Positions 1 to 5,487 of a DNA stretch of 20,980 bases are shown here, in pieces. This stretch comes from a virus, in the IMG/VR virus record IMGVR_UViG_3300026136_000022, positions 1 through 20,980 of that record. One strand, given 5' to 3'. The notes under the pieces were generated by a model that did not search any database, was not told the origin of the DNA, and worked only from the letters and a program-made list of their open reading frames with translations. Position numbers and translations under genes: made by a program. Within the stretch, counting starts at the first letter, position 1; every line of letters starts with the position of its first letter.

Positions 1-2
1 AT

Positions 3-182
3 TATAAATTATTAATAGAAGAATATAAGAACGACATTCTTTTGTCACTCAGAATGGGAGTGCTGAAAGTGGATGAGTTAAAGTATCTGCTACAGCACTT
101 CAAGGATGAGGAGAACTATGAGGCTTGTCAAGGACTATCGAATGCTTACGTTCTATTTAAACAAGAGTTAGATGAATACTGA
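3..182 (+). CDS. Small hypothetical protein, 5' end outside window
   Basis: An open frame runs from the window edge to TGA at 180-182 and gives 59 residues with no visible start, so the gene is cut by the window. The translation is charged and probably helical, with segments such as LLIEEYKNDILL and LKYLLQHFKDEENYEA. No motif or signal is recognised. Its end overlaps the start of the DnaA-like gene (ATG at 172) by 11 nt, which is typical of the tight plus-strand packing here and suggests co-transcription. A short overlap-coupled ORF upstream of the terminase block fits an early or regulatory phage protein, but no function can be assigned. It could be the C-terminus of a longer protein. Confidence 0.6.
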   Translation, partial: YKLLIEEYKNDILLSLRMGVLKVDELKYLLQHFKDEENYEACQGLSNAYVLFKQELDEY

Positions 183-702
183 TTTTGATATATTAAGAGA
201 CATTACAAAAGAGGTTTGCAAGGCAGACCCAATGAAAAAAACAAGACAAAGGGAGGTTGTATATGCACGAATGATTATGTATAAAGTCCTGCATAGTTTC
301 CATAAACATACTTACACCAGAATAGGCAGGATGTTCGGAAAGAATCACGCCACCGTATTACATAGCATTAACCAGTTCGATAATATGGTTAGAAACGATG
401 ACTGGTTAAACAATAGATTCCACTGCGTTCTTAGTGAATACACAAAAGAGATTAGTTTACAGAACGAAGCTATTGCAGATGTGTATCTAAAGAATAAAAT
501 ACTTGAATCTAAACTGAAGGCGCAAAAAAGAATTATAAGACAGTGTAAGGAGATATCTGATGTTATTAATGGCGTACCTGAAGATAAGATAGAACAGATA
601 ACTCAAAAGCTCCGTATGCTTGTGGAGGTCGCTAAGAAAGAGATAAAGCCTCGTAATCAACAGACAGTAGTTTATAACTCTAATATAGTAACACACGAAT
701 GA
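172..702 (+). CDS. Standalone DnaA domain IV-like DNA-binding protein with coiled-coil tail
   Basis: This 176-residue protein resembles the C-terminal DNA-binding domain (domain IV) of DnaA. Residues about 5-75 contain the helix segment RQREVVYARMIMYKVL (25-40), then IGRMFGKNHATVLHSI (51-66). The latter matches the DnaA signature G-x-RDH(T/S)TVLHA in shape, with KNHA in place of RDHT. There is no AAA+ ATPase module, so it cannot act as an initiator ATPase on its own. Residues about 95-165 are Lys/Glu-rich and likely coiled coil, suggesting an oligomerisation tail. It sits a few small genes upstream of the terminases, overlapping both neighbours. A role as a sequence-specific DNA-binding protein (replication, transcription or packaging-site recognition) is inferred. 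The fold assignment is good, the role unknown. Confidence 0.8.
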   Translation: MNTDFDILRDITKEVCKADPMKKTRQREVVYARMIMYKVLHSFHKHTYTRIGRMFGKNHATVLHSINQFDNMVRNDDWLNNRFHCVLSEYTKEISLQNEAIADVYLKNKILESKLKAQKRIIRQCKEISDVINGVPEDKIEQITQKLRMLVEVAKKEIKPRNQQTVVYNSNIVTHE

Positions 703-833
703 TGAGAAGGAAAACGAAAGCTGAAATAGATAAGGATATTAAGTTCATTCCTATTCCTGAATGGCGCAATACTTATCAATATCATAGAACTAATAAACGT
801 GCTACATACGTTGACTTAAATAAGAAGAGATGA
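699..833 (+). CDS. Hypothetical 44-residue basic protein
   Basis: ATG at 699 overlaps the upstream stop as ATGA, and the frame ends with TGA at 831-833, itself overlapping the next ATG at 830. The product is 44 residues, strongly basic (MMRRKTKAEIDKD at the start, NKKR at the end), with a central aromatic patch around IPIPEWRNTYQYH. Support comes from the perfect overlap chain on both sides and from the absence of any other reading of this DNA. No domain is recognised. The basic charge could suit nucleic-acid binding, but that is only inference. A second ATG at 702 is an equally possible start. Confidence 0.55.
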   Translation: MMRRKTKAEIDKDIKFIPIPEWRNTYQYHRTNKRATYVDLNKKR

Positions 834-961
834 AACAAAAGAAACTAACTCAGGCTCAAAGAATATCTCAACTTGAGAAGGCAGTGACCAGAATGTACAT
901 TATGATTCAGGCTATAATGGAGAAGCTACCTAAAGAAGAAAACACCGAAGAGAAAAAGTAG
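830..961 (+). CDS. Hypothetical 43-residue helical protein
   Basis: ATG at 830 overlaps the upstream stop (ATGA), and the frame ends at TAG 959-961. The 43-residue product looks like a single amphipathic helix: LTQAQRISQLEKAVTRMYIMIQAIMEKL with hydrophobic residues spaced in heptad-like fashion, followed by an acidic/basic tail (PKEENTEEKK). A short coiled-coil oligomer is plausible. It lies 22 nt before the probable small terminase, so it may be part of the packaging operon. No family is recognised. Confidence 0.55.
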   Translation: MKQKKLTQAQRISQLEKAVTRMYIMIQAIMEKLPKEENTEEKK

Positions 962-983
962 TTACTTTAATTAAAGATGGTGT

Positions 984-1502
984 ATGTCTGAAGAGCAAGA
1001 GTTTAAGAAACAGGGAGTTATCAGCGCCAAAACACAAAAGTGGTTAGCTGAGAAGAAACGTAAAGAAGCTGAGGCGAAAGCCAAACCCAAACCAGCTCCA
1101 AAGAAACCAGAGCCCAAAACAAACCAACCCACTATCGTAAAAGAAGAGCACGTTAAGTATTCCGATGGGCGCAGAAATAACGGAGCGGTCAAAGGGATAT
1201 CAAGAGGGCAAGGGCGTAAGCCAAAAGCGAAAGAAGAGGAGATAAAGAACTTCGCTCTTGGTTCAATGAAACGTGCCTTTGGTAGTGAGAAGAAAGCGTG
1301 GGAAGCACTTGCGAATATGAGTAAAGATTCCTTCCCACACTTACGCCTACTGTGGGAGTACAAGTACGGTAAACCGAAAGAACAAAAAGATTTGAATGTA
1401 AAACAGGAAGTGAACATTCCTGTAATATCATTCTTAGACCCAGAGAAAACTATTGATATTGACGCTGAAATACAAGACGATGGCAAAAAAGATAAAGAAT
1501 AG
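984..1502 (+). CDS. Probable terminase small subunit
   Basis: 172 residues. The N-terminal half (1-60) is low-complexity, Lys/Ala/Pro/Glu-rich (KPKPAPKKPEPK), so flexible and basic. The second half holds a compact segment, about residues 75-135 (GQGRKPKAKEEEIKNFALGSMKRAFG, then AWEALANMSKDSFPHLRLLWEYKYGKPKEQKD). It resembles the helical DNA-binding region of small terminases and related phage proteins, where a YKYGKP-type ending is common. Position is the main support: it lies two genes before the large terminase in the same strand and operon. Small terminases recognise phage DNA and load the large subunit during packaging. An opposite-strand ORF covering 971-1486 is a shadow of the Lys/Ala-rich codons. 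Assignment is by context plus partial motif similarity. Confidence 0.65.
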   Translation: MSEEQEFKKQGVISAKTQKWLAEKKRKEAEAKAKPKPAPKKPEPKTNQPTIVKEEHVKYSDGRRNNGAVKGISRGQGRKPKAKEEEIKNFALGSMKRAFGSEKKAWEALANMSKDSFPHLRLLWEYKYGKPKEQKDLNVKQEVNIPVISFLDPEKTIDIDAEIQDDGKKDKE

Positions 1503-1620
1503 TTATTCTCCGTTCTTTAATAGTAGAAGTGAAAAGGAGTTTGATTGTGTTGAATATGAGATAGGTAGAGAGAGATGCGAGAAACAGTGTTCATTCTGTA
1601 GCGTTATACCTATCACTTAG
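1480..1620 (+). CDS. Cys-rich 46-residue miniprotein, possible zinc-binding
   Basis: ATG at 1480 lies inside the end of the small terminase gene (23-nt overlap), and the frame stops with TAG at 1618-1620, just before the large terminase ATG at 1623. The product has four Cys residues: Cys23, then a cluster Cys33-x3-Cys37-x2-Cys40 (CEKQCSFC). Such spacing could bind a metal ion, but the set is not a textbook zinc finger. Being sandwiched between the two terminase genes suggests a packaging accessory role. That is inference from location only. Without this ORF there would be a 120-nt gap in an otherwise gap-free operon. Confidence 0.55.
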   Translation: MAKKIKNSYSPFFNSRSEKEFDCVEYEIGRERCEKQCSFCSVIPIT

Positions 1621-1622
1621 TA

Positions 1623-2837
1623 ATGAAGAATGTTAACCTTAATCCAAAGTATCATTCGTTATTCAAGTCTCAATCCAGATACCATATCTGTACTGGTGGG
1701 CGAGGTAGCGGAAAGTCTTTTGCGGTAAATACATTCTTAGTATTACTAACTTACGAAAAAGGGCATAAGATACTTTTTACTCGATATACGATGACTTCAG
1801 CAAGTATGTCGATTATACCAGAGTTTCTGGAGAAGTTAGACCTTATGGGTATTGGCGGTAACTTTACTGTCACAAAGACTGAAATCATAAACAATCTTAC
1901 AGGGAGTAGTATATTCTTCAGTGGTATCAAAACCGCCAGTGGAGACCAAACTGCAAAGCTAAAGTCCATTCAGGGTGTTACTACATTTGTATTGGATGAG
2001 GCGGAGGAGCTTACAGACGAAGAATCGTTTGATAAGATAGATTACTCTGTAAGGGCGATGGGTACGCAGAACAGATGTATCTTAATTCTAAACCCTACTA
2101 CAAAGGAGCACTGGATATATCAGAGGTTCTTTCAGAACAGAGGTATTCCTGATGGGCACAACGGAGAGAAGGAGAATGTGAATTATGTACACACTACATA
2201 CTTAGATAATAAGAAACACTTGTCTGAATCATTTGTGGCGCAAGTAGAGGATATGAGAACCAGACGACCAGATAAATATAAGCACCAGATATTAGGTGGC
2301 TGGTTAGATAGAGCTGAAGGAGTTATCTTTACTCATTGGCGCATTGGAGAGTTCGACAACAATCAGGACACAATCTTTGGACTCGACTTTGGATTTTCCA
2401 CAGACCCCTCAGTTTTAACTGAGATTGCAATAGACAAGACACGCAAAATAATATGGATTAGAGAGCACTTCTACAAAGCAGGTATGTCCACCTCCAACAT
2501 ATTCGAGATGTGCCGTAGAATCGCAGGAAAACAGCTTATAGTGTGCGATAACAGTGAACCTCGACTGATAAGTGAATTGAAGACTAAAGGACTCAATATA
2601 ACTCCAACAATAAAGAAGAAGGGTAGTATATTGACAGGAATCGCTCTAATGCAAGACTACGACATTGTAGTGGACAAAGAATCTATCAATACAATTAAGG
2701 AGTTCAATAATTATGCTTGGAAGCTAAAGGGTAGTATTCCACAGGATAATTGGAATCACAGTATTGACGGAAGTCGGTACGCAATTCAATACCTACTTAC
2801 TCGCTCTGTTCCGAAGGGGATGTATATATTGCGTTAG
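1623..2837 (+). CDS. terL: Terminase large subunit (packaging ATPase/nuclease)
   Basis: 404 residues, near the usual length for PBSX-like large terminases. The N-terminal ATPase has a Walker A at residues 24-33 (TGGRGSGKSF, Lys31), a Walker B at 122-129 (FVLDEAEE, Asp125/Glu126) and a coupling-type motif ILNPTT at 155-160. The C-terminal RNase H-like nuclease shows three expected acidic positions: Asp255 in IFGLDFG, Asp309 in IVCDNSEP and Asp382 in HSIDGSRYA. It powers translocation of DNA into the prohead through the portal and cuts the concatemer. The start is two bases after the preceding stop. Its TAG stop overlaps the stop of the convergent minus-strand gene at 2834. No truncation or frameshift is visible. 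Confidence 0.96.
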   Translation: MKNVNLNPKYHSLFKSQSRYHICTGGRGSGKSFAVNTFLVLLTYEKGHKILFTRYTMTSASMSIIPEFLEKLDLMGIGGNFTVTKTEIINNLTGSSIFFSGIKTASGDQTAKLKSIQGVTTFVLDEAEELTDEESFDKIDYSVRAMGTQNRCILILNPTTKEHWIYQRFFQNRGIPDGHNGEKENVNYVHTTYLDNKKHLSESFVAQVEDMRTRRPDKYKHQILGGWLDRAEGVIFTHWRIGEFDNNQDTIFGLDFGFSTDPSVLTEIAIDKTRKIIWIREHFYKAGMSTSNIFEMCRRIAGKQLIVCDNSEPRLISELKTKGLNITPTIKKKGSILTGIALMQDYDIVVDKESINTIKEFNNYAWKLKGSIPQDNWNHSIDGSRYAIQYLLTRSVPKGMYILR

Positions 2838-3154
2838 AAGTTCTTTTTGTAGTTACTTCTTTCTACTTGCATCTTGTAGTATTCAAATCCCCTCATACCA
2901 GCTATATGTGAATCTGTAGGCACAAAGTACTTCCATCCTTTACTCATACCTTTATTTATATAGTAAAAGAAGAATGCAGCTAATTTACCTGTATTCTTTT
3001 CAAATATAACTGTTGCTGTAAAATCTGAAGTTGGTATAACCTCTTTTATTGAGAATGACTCTTTGTTAAAGTTACCTTCTCTGTCTTTCCTTGAGAATCT
3101 CGACTCTACTTCTTTTGCAAACGAGTCAAGTTCTTTAGCTATCGCTTTGTTCAT
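2834..3154 (-). CDS. Hypothetical protein, minus-strand accessory gene
   Basis: 106 residues on the minus strand. The first third is helical and charged (AIAKELDSFAKEVESRFSRKDREG). The rest looks like an alpha/beta domain with alternating strands (SDFTATVIFEKNTGKLAAFFFYYINKG) and ends in a basic tail. No signal peptide or clear membrane helix is seen; the FFFYY run is too short and is flanked by charge. Its start overlaps the end of the upstream minus-strand gene by 20 nt, so the two are probably co-transcribed and coupled. Its stop overlaps the terminase stop in the convergent direction (TTAG at 2834-2837). The family is not recognised. It may work with its diphosphohydrolase-like neighbour, but nothing in the sequence proves that. 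Confidence 0.7.
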   Translation of the reverse strand: MNKAIAKELDSFAKEVESRFSRKDREGNFNKESFSIKEVIPTSDFTATVIFEKNTGKLAAFFFYYINKGMSKGWKYFVPTDSHIAGMRGFEYYKMQVERSNYKKNF

Positions 3155-3536
3155 TTTCTATTTCCTTTTGTAAATTAGCAAGAGCTCTCCACGCTACTTT
3201 AGTTGAGTGGCGCACTCCATCTGTATCTATTGTACCAGCCTCAAGTAAGTGGCGAGTTAGTGCATCTAATTCATCGCCAGATTTACTTCTATCCCAGTGC
3301 AGAGGTTTATCTGGATTGTGTTGCTGATTTCCCATATAAGAACATTGAGCTACTTCTCTTATCGCATCAGGGAAATAATTAAGCACTCCACTGTAAACAG
3401 GTGTTTGCTTTCTTGTGAATTCAATAGGGGTCTCTGTAAATTCAATAGGGGTCGTTTCTTTTTCTTTCGCATACTCTATCGCCTCATCAAAATAGTCTCC
3501 TGTGAATTTAACACCCCCTGTATTGTTTTGTTCCAT
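3135..3536 (-). CDS. dATP/dGTP diphosphohydrolase N-terminal-type domain protein
   Basis: 133 residues on the minus strand. Residues about 48-127 (NYFPDAIREVAQCSYMGNQQHN, then LHWDRSKSGDELDALTRHL and DGVRHSTKVAWRALANLQKEIE) strongly resemble the phage domain named dATP/dGTP diphosphohydrolase N-terminal (formerly DUF5664). It is helical, rich in conserved His/Asp/Glu and related in use to MazG-like nucleotide hydrolases. A role in adjusting the phage dNTP pool is therefore suggested, but only this domain is present and activity is unproven. The N-terminal linker carries an exact-style 7-residue duplication, TPIEFTE/TPIEFTR (residues 29-42), plus a related KFTG at 10-13. These are encoded by the same AATTCAATAGGG-type repeat found in intergenic DNA. 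The next minus-strand gene overlaps its end. Confidence 0.75.
   Translation of the reverse strand: MEQNNTGGVKFTGDYFDEAIEYAKEKETTPIEFTETPIEFTRKQTPVYSGVLNYFPDAIREVAQCSYMGNQQHNPDKPLHWDRSKSGDELDALTRHLLEAGTIDTDGVRHSTKVAWRALANLQKEIENEQSDS
3417..3451. repeat. 21-nt tandem duplication of the AATTCAATAGGG repeat inside a coding region
   Basis: GAATTCAATAGGGG at 3417-3430 and AAATTCAATAGGGG at 3438-3451 are 21 nt apart, which equals seven codons, so the minus-strand reading frame is kept. They encode TPIEFT twice in the N-terminal linker of the diphosphohydrolase-like protein. The same motif occurs outside genes near 4621, 6038 and 18548. Confidence 0.8.
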
Positions 3537-3556
3537 TTGTATGAATTTAATAGGTA
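3504..3556. repeat. AATTCAATAGGG-family repeats at the start of the minus-strand gene
   Basis: Two divergent copies: GAATTTAACACCCC at 3504-3517, inside the start of the minus-strand gene, and GAATTTAATAGGTA at 3543-3556, just upstream of its start codon. The second is next to the hairpin/terminator on the minus strand. The match to the strict family consensus is weaker than for the copies at 3417-3451. Confidence 0.5.
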
Positions 3557-3557
3557 C

Positions 3558-3588
3558 AAAAAAAATACCCTATCTTTCGACAGGGTAT
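3558..3588 (-). terminator. Rho-independent terminator/attenuator on the minus strand
   Basis: The arms 3565-3574 (ATACCCTATC) and 3579-3588 (GACAGGGTAT) form a 10-bp stem with one G-U-type pair. Read on the minus strand, the loop is a GAAA tetraloop and the stem is followed by eight T residues (3565 down to 3558). On the plus strand the sequence after the hairpin is not T-rich. It lies upstream of the minus-strand gene start (3536) and downstream of a minus-strand -7-like element at 3640-3647, so it would stop a transcript of about 75 nt. It also lies next to an alternative partner, TAGGTA at 3551-3556. Confidence 0.75.
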
Positions 3589-3639
3589 CTTCAACTTTAT
3601 TAATACAATTTTTATGAATAAACTATTAAGTTTGTTTTA

Positions 3640-3670
3640 CAAATATAGTACAATTTCTTAACATTACCAT
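3640..3670 (-). promoter_or_regulatory. Possible Bacteroidota-type promoter, minus strand
   Basis: On the minus strand 3647-3640 reads TATATTTG, matching the -7 element TAnnTTTG of Bacteroidota housekeeping promoters. No good TTTG lies at the expected upstream distance; the sequence around 3666-3670 is degenerate. It would drive the two minus-strand genes, with the terminator-like hairpin at 3558-3588 inside its leader. Confidence 0.45.
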
Positions 3671-3673
3671 AAC

Positions 3674-3702
3674 ATTGGGAAATAAATTTCTGTCTATGTT
3701 TG
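3674..3702 (+). promoter_or_regulatory. Bacteroidota-type promoter driving the small-gene block
   Basis: A -33-like ATTG is at 3674-3677 and TATGTTTG at 3695-3702 matches TAnnTTTG, with a 17-nt spacer. Immediately downstream is CAGTGTAA, nearly the same as TAGTGTAA after the promoter at 4887-4894, which suggests a shared start-site context. The first gene starts at 3731. Confidence 0.65.
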
Positions 3703-3730
3703 CAGTGTAACAATTTTAAATATAAATAAT

Positions 3731-3946
3731 ATGGAACACAAATGGATATATATAAATGAGATAACTACGCTCCACGCAAATGATGACGGCGTATGCTTAT
3801 CCAACGAGTATAACTCAATTACGATTGACCCCTATACTCTGGTGGATTGGTTGCCAAATATAATTGAAGTAGCTTTCAAAGAGAAAGAGAAACGAGACAA
3901 AGAGAAGATTGAAGAACTTAAAAATATAGTAAATGAGACAATATAG
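3731..3946 (+). CDS. Hypothetical 71-residue acidic protein
   Basis: 71 residues, first gene after the promoter at 3674-3702. The start is at the first ATG of the frame, preceded by an A/T-only leader as usual in Bacteroidota. The N-terminal part looks like beta strands (KWIYINEITTLHAN, YNSITIDPYTLVDWL). The C-terminal third is a charged helix (FKEKEKRDKEKIEELKNIVNETI). No family is recognised. Its end overlaps the next small ORF (ATG at 3933) by 14 nt. Position in a block of tiny genes between terminase and tail module suggests an accessory, possibly early-expressed, phage protein. Confidence 0.65.
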   Translation: MEHKWIYINEITTLHANDDGVCLSNEYNSITIDPYTLVDWLPNIIEVAFKEKEKRDKEKIEELKNIVNETI

Positions 3947-4097
3947 TTTAGAATATATAAAGATGATATCCGTTGATATTATTTCAGATGATGAATGGGT
4001 AAACGATTCACAAACTATGGCAGAACACAGAGGTATTGTCTCTGGTTTAAATAGACTTATTAATCACTTAACAGAATTAGAAAATGAAACAATTTAA
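3933..4097 (+). CDS. Hypothetical 54-residue protein
   Basis: ATG at 3933 (14-nt overlap with the gene before), stop TAA at 4095-4097, 54 residues. An acidic middle (VDIISDDEWVNDSQTM) is followed by a helix-like end (HRGIVSGLNRLINHLTELENE). A second in-frame ATG at 3963 (residue 11) is possible. The next ORF starts inside its end at 4084. Overlaps on both sides support it as real. No function is recognised. Confidence 0.5.
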   Translation: MRQYSLEYIKMISVDIISDDEWVNDSQTMAEHRGIVSGLNRLINHLTELENETI

Positions 4098-4257
4098 AGT
4101 AAACATTCCAAGTCTGGCAAATACCTCCGCAGTATTTAACGCCATCGACAAAGTAGAGTTATTAAAACTAATTTGTCAGAAGTATAATGTGGATATTCAG
4201 AAACACAGGGTGTTCATCCGTGAGGTACAGGATAATCATACACAGGTGCAAGGATAA
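4084..4257 (+). CDS. Hypothetical 57-residue protein
   Basis: ATG at 4084 overlaps the previous gene by 14 nt; TAA at 4255-4257. The 57-residue product (MKQFKVNIPSLANTSAVFNAI, then DKVELLKLICQKYNVDIQKHRVFIREVQ) looks like a small folded domain with a helix and a C-terminal strand. No motif is known. A longer frame beginning at 4187 in another phase overlaps it, but the later start at 4298 for that gene removes the conflict. Confidence 0.5.
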   Translation: MKQFKVNIPSLANTSAVFNAIDKVELLKLICQKYNVDIQKHRVFIREVQDNHTQVQG

Positions 4258-4297
4258 TCATTGTATAATAATAATAAGAATAATAAATATAATAGAT

Positions 4298-4585
4298 ATG
4301 AGAACAAATGAGGAAATAATGAAGTTAGATTTTGAACACTTAGGCGAATGGGCAGAGGCTCATTCCGTATGGCTCGAAACTCAATTCAAATATAAAGATA
4401 TATTTTATATCGCTCGTGGTATTTATCACGAAGGTAGTTATGGGATTGAAGATATCGAGATACTCGGAGAAGGTTATCAGGAAATTGACTACGATGAAGA
4501 TGTTTATGATATTGGCGAGTTACTTCTGGCTGGAATTAATTACGATGCAAATATAAAATGTGAAACTGATTTGCGTTATCTTTAA
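4298..4585 (+). CDS. Hypothetical 95-residue acidic protein
   Basis: The open frame extends up to 4187, but the upstream part translates to an unlikely Ile/Arg/His/Cys mixture, overlaps the preceding small gene and crosses an AT-only stretch. ATG at 4298 (MRTNEEIMKLDFEHLG) is therefore chosen, giving 95 residues. The protein is strongly acidic (DIEILGEGYQEIDYDEDVYDIGE) with many aromatics. Small acidic phage proteins sometimes act as inhibitors or DNA mimics, but nothing here identifies a target. It is the last gene before a 345-nt gene-free stretch. Confidence 0.6.
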   Translation: MRTNEEIMKLDFEHLGEWAEAHSVWLETQFKYKDIFYIARGIYHEGSYGIEDIEILGEGYQEIDYDEDVYDIGELLLAGINYDANIKCETDLRYL

Positions 4586-4620
4586 ATTTTATCTGGCGAA
4601 AATTATATGCAAACAATAGT

Positions 4621-4699
4621 AAATTCAATACCCTGTTGAGTTGTGTACCCTATGAATTCAATATATAATAGATTCAATCGGTGCGCAATTCAATGGGAA
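4621..4699. repeat. Cluster of four AATTCAAT-type repeats
   Basis: Copies begin at 4621 (AAATTCAATA), 4654 (GAATTCAATA), 4670 (AGATTCAATC) and 4686 (CAATTCAATG). Start-to-start distances are 33, 16 and 16 nt, so the sites fall at about 16-nt steps with one position skipped. They belong to the family also seen at 3417, 6038 and 18548. Confidence 0.7.
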
Positions 4700-4780
4700 T
4701 AATGAACTGACCTAATCGCATACTATTTAGATTAGTTCTAAATTGTATAAATGTTTGGATATGTTGTAAAATTGTCGTAT

Positions 4781-4825
4781 ATAACGCGCTCCCGTTCATA
4801 TAGTATATAAGAATGAGCGCATTAT
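4781..4825. repeat. Imperfect palindrome / strong hairpin
   Basis: ATAACGCGCTC (4781-4791) and GAGCGCATTAT (4815-4825) pair at 10 of 11 positions. Inside them, GTTC (4794-4797) can pair with GAAT (4811-4814) and TATA (4799-4802) with TATA (4806-4809), leaving CC as a bulge. No T tract follows on either strand, so it is not a typical terminator. It is a notably GC-rich arm pair in an AT-rich intergenic region, 40 nt upstream of a promoter. Confidence 0.7.
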
Positions 4826-4863
4826 TTAGAATGAGTATAAACTAAAAAAAATGTTTGTTTTTG

Positions 4864-4894
4864 TTTGGTTTATTAACATTATTGTGTATATTTG
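4864..4894 (+). promoter_or_regulatory. Near-consensus Bacteroidota promoter
   Basis: TTTG at 4864-4867 (-33) and TATATTTG at 4887-4894 (-7, TAnnTTTG) with a 19-nt spacer. This is the best promoter in the window. It is followed by TAGTGTAA, as at the 3674-3702 promoter. The first downstream ATG is at 4931, leaving a short A/T-rich leader. Confidence 0.8.
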
Positions 4895-4930
4895 TAGTGT
4901 AATTAATTGTAAAACATAAAACATAATAAA

Positions 4931-5062
4931 ATGAAAAAAGTAAATAACAACATAATTGACAAAGTAGTATTTTGGACAATAGTGGGGATTTTCGTTCCTA
5001 TGATTCTGGGCGGTATTTTTACCATCATCAAAAACATTGATTTAGTTTCATTTAATTTTTAA
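4931..5062 (+). CDS. Small single-pass membrane protein (43 residues)
   Basis: ATG at 4931, TAA at 5060-5062, 43 residues, first gene after the promoter at 4864-4894. A short polar N-terminus (MKKVNNNIIDK) precedes one hydrophobic helix, about residues 12-33 (VVFWTIVGIFVPMILGGIFTII), and a short tail. Two Lys at the start would place the N-terminus in the cytoplasm by the positive-inside rule. Possible roles include a holin-like or superinfection-related membrane peptide; no family match can be claimed. A second single-pass protein follows directly. Confidence 0.6.
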   Translation: MKKVNNNIIDKVVFWTIVGIFVPMILGGIFTIIKNIDLVSFNF

Positions 5063-5066
5063 TAAG

Positions 5067-5207
5067 ATGAAAGAACAAGAAAATCAAAACATTGAAAAAC
5101 TCCAAAGGTTTTTTGATAAGGTGGACAAAATTACATTTCAAGCCGTTAAAATTATGGCGGCTTTTATTCCCCTTTATGTATTGTATCAACTAATTTTTAA
5201 CACTTAA
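5067..5207 (+). CDS. Small single-pass membrane protein (46 residues)
   Basis: ATG at 5067, four bases after the preceding stop; TAA at 5205-5207; 46 residues. The N-terminal half is a charged amphipathic segment (KEQENQNIEKLQRFFDKVDK), followed by one hydrophobic helix, about residues 24-44 (FQAVKIMAAFIPLYVLYQLIF). It forms a tandem with the 43-residue membrane protein under the same promoter. A phage lysis, exclusion or membrane-remodelling role is possible but not shown; neither has a recognisable partner lysin in this window. Confidence 0.6.
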   Translation: MKEQENQNIEKLQRFFDKVDKITFQAVKIMAAFIPLYVLYQLIFNT

Positions 5208-5211
5208 TAAA

Positions 5212-5487
5212 ATGGAAAAAATAAAAGTAAATCAAATGACAAGCCCACGAACAGGCAACCCTATTGCAAACCAGTTCGAAATATATACCGATAAAGGTGT
5301 CTATTTTCAGAGTTACCGCTCCATCATAGCGTTTAAACCTTACAACGGCAAAACGCAGTTAGATGAGTATTATTGGGATTTTTCCAACACAACGGCAAAG
5401 TATCGCCGTGAGTTTCTTGGCGAAGGTGTTGACGAGACGAGGCACAAAATAAAAGAAGGAGAGTATAAACTTGTAAACCTAAACTGA
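5212..5487 (+). CDS. Conserved-type phage hypothetical protein (91 residues)
   Basis: 91 residues starting four bases after the previous stop. The sequence MTSPRTGNPIANQFEIYTDKGVYFQSYRSIIAFK reads like a small beta-rich domain often seen as an unnamed protein in phages of many hosts; the rest is charged (TAKYRREFLGEGVDETRHKIKEGEYKL). No catalytic motif is visible. Its TGA stop overlaps the next ATG by one base (TGATG at 5485-5489), so translation is likely coupled. Base composition is somewhat richer in GC than its neighbours. Function unknown. Confidence 0.7.
   Translation: MEKIKVNQMTSPRTGNPIANQFEIYTDKGVYFQSYRSIIAFKPYNGKTQLDEYYWDFSNTTAKYRREFLGEGVDETRHKIKEGEYKLVNLN

Larger units (their letters stand above)
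4586..4930. other. Gene-free regulatory stretch (345 nt)
   Basis: No convincing ORF on either strand. It holds a cluster of four AATTCAAT-type repeats (4621-4699), an imperfect palindrome (4781-4825) and a near-perfect Bacteroidota promoter (4864-4894) directed at the small membrane-protein genes. The rest is AT-rich with no recognised signal. Confidence 0.7.

Noticed and set aside
971-1486. 171-codon open frame on the minus strand opposite the small terminase
   Set aside because: It is the shadow of Lys/Ala/Glu-rich codons on the plus strand, has an unlikely Phe/Ser/Leu/Cys composition and disrupts the plus-strand operon.
3297-3617. Plus-strand ORF with EFNRG repeats
   Set aside because: It runs opposite the well-supported minus-strand diphosphohydrolase-like gene, and its repeats are just the other-strand reading of the AATTCAATAGGG duplication.
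4187-4297. Upstream extension of the 4298-4585 gene
   Set aside because: It overlaps another small gene and translates to an improbable Ile/Arg/His/Cys-rich string over AT-only DNA; ATG at 4298 is the better start.
4781-4825. Terminator
   Set aside because: The imperfect palindrome lacks a T tract on either strand, so it is listed as a repeat or regulatory structure instead.
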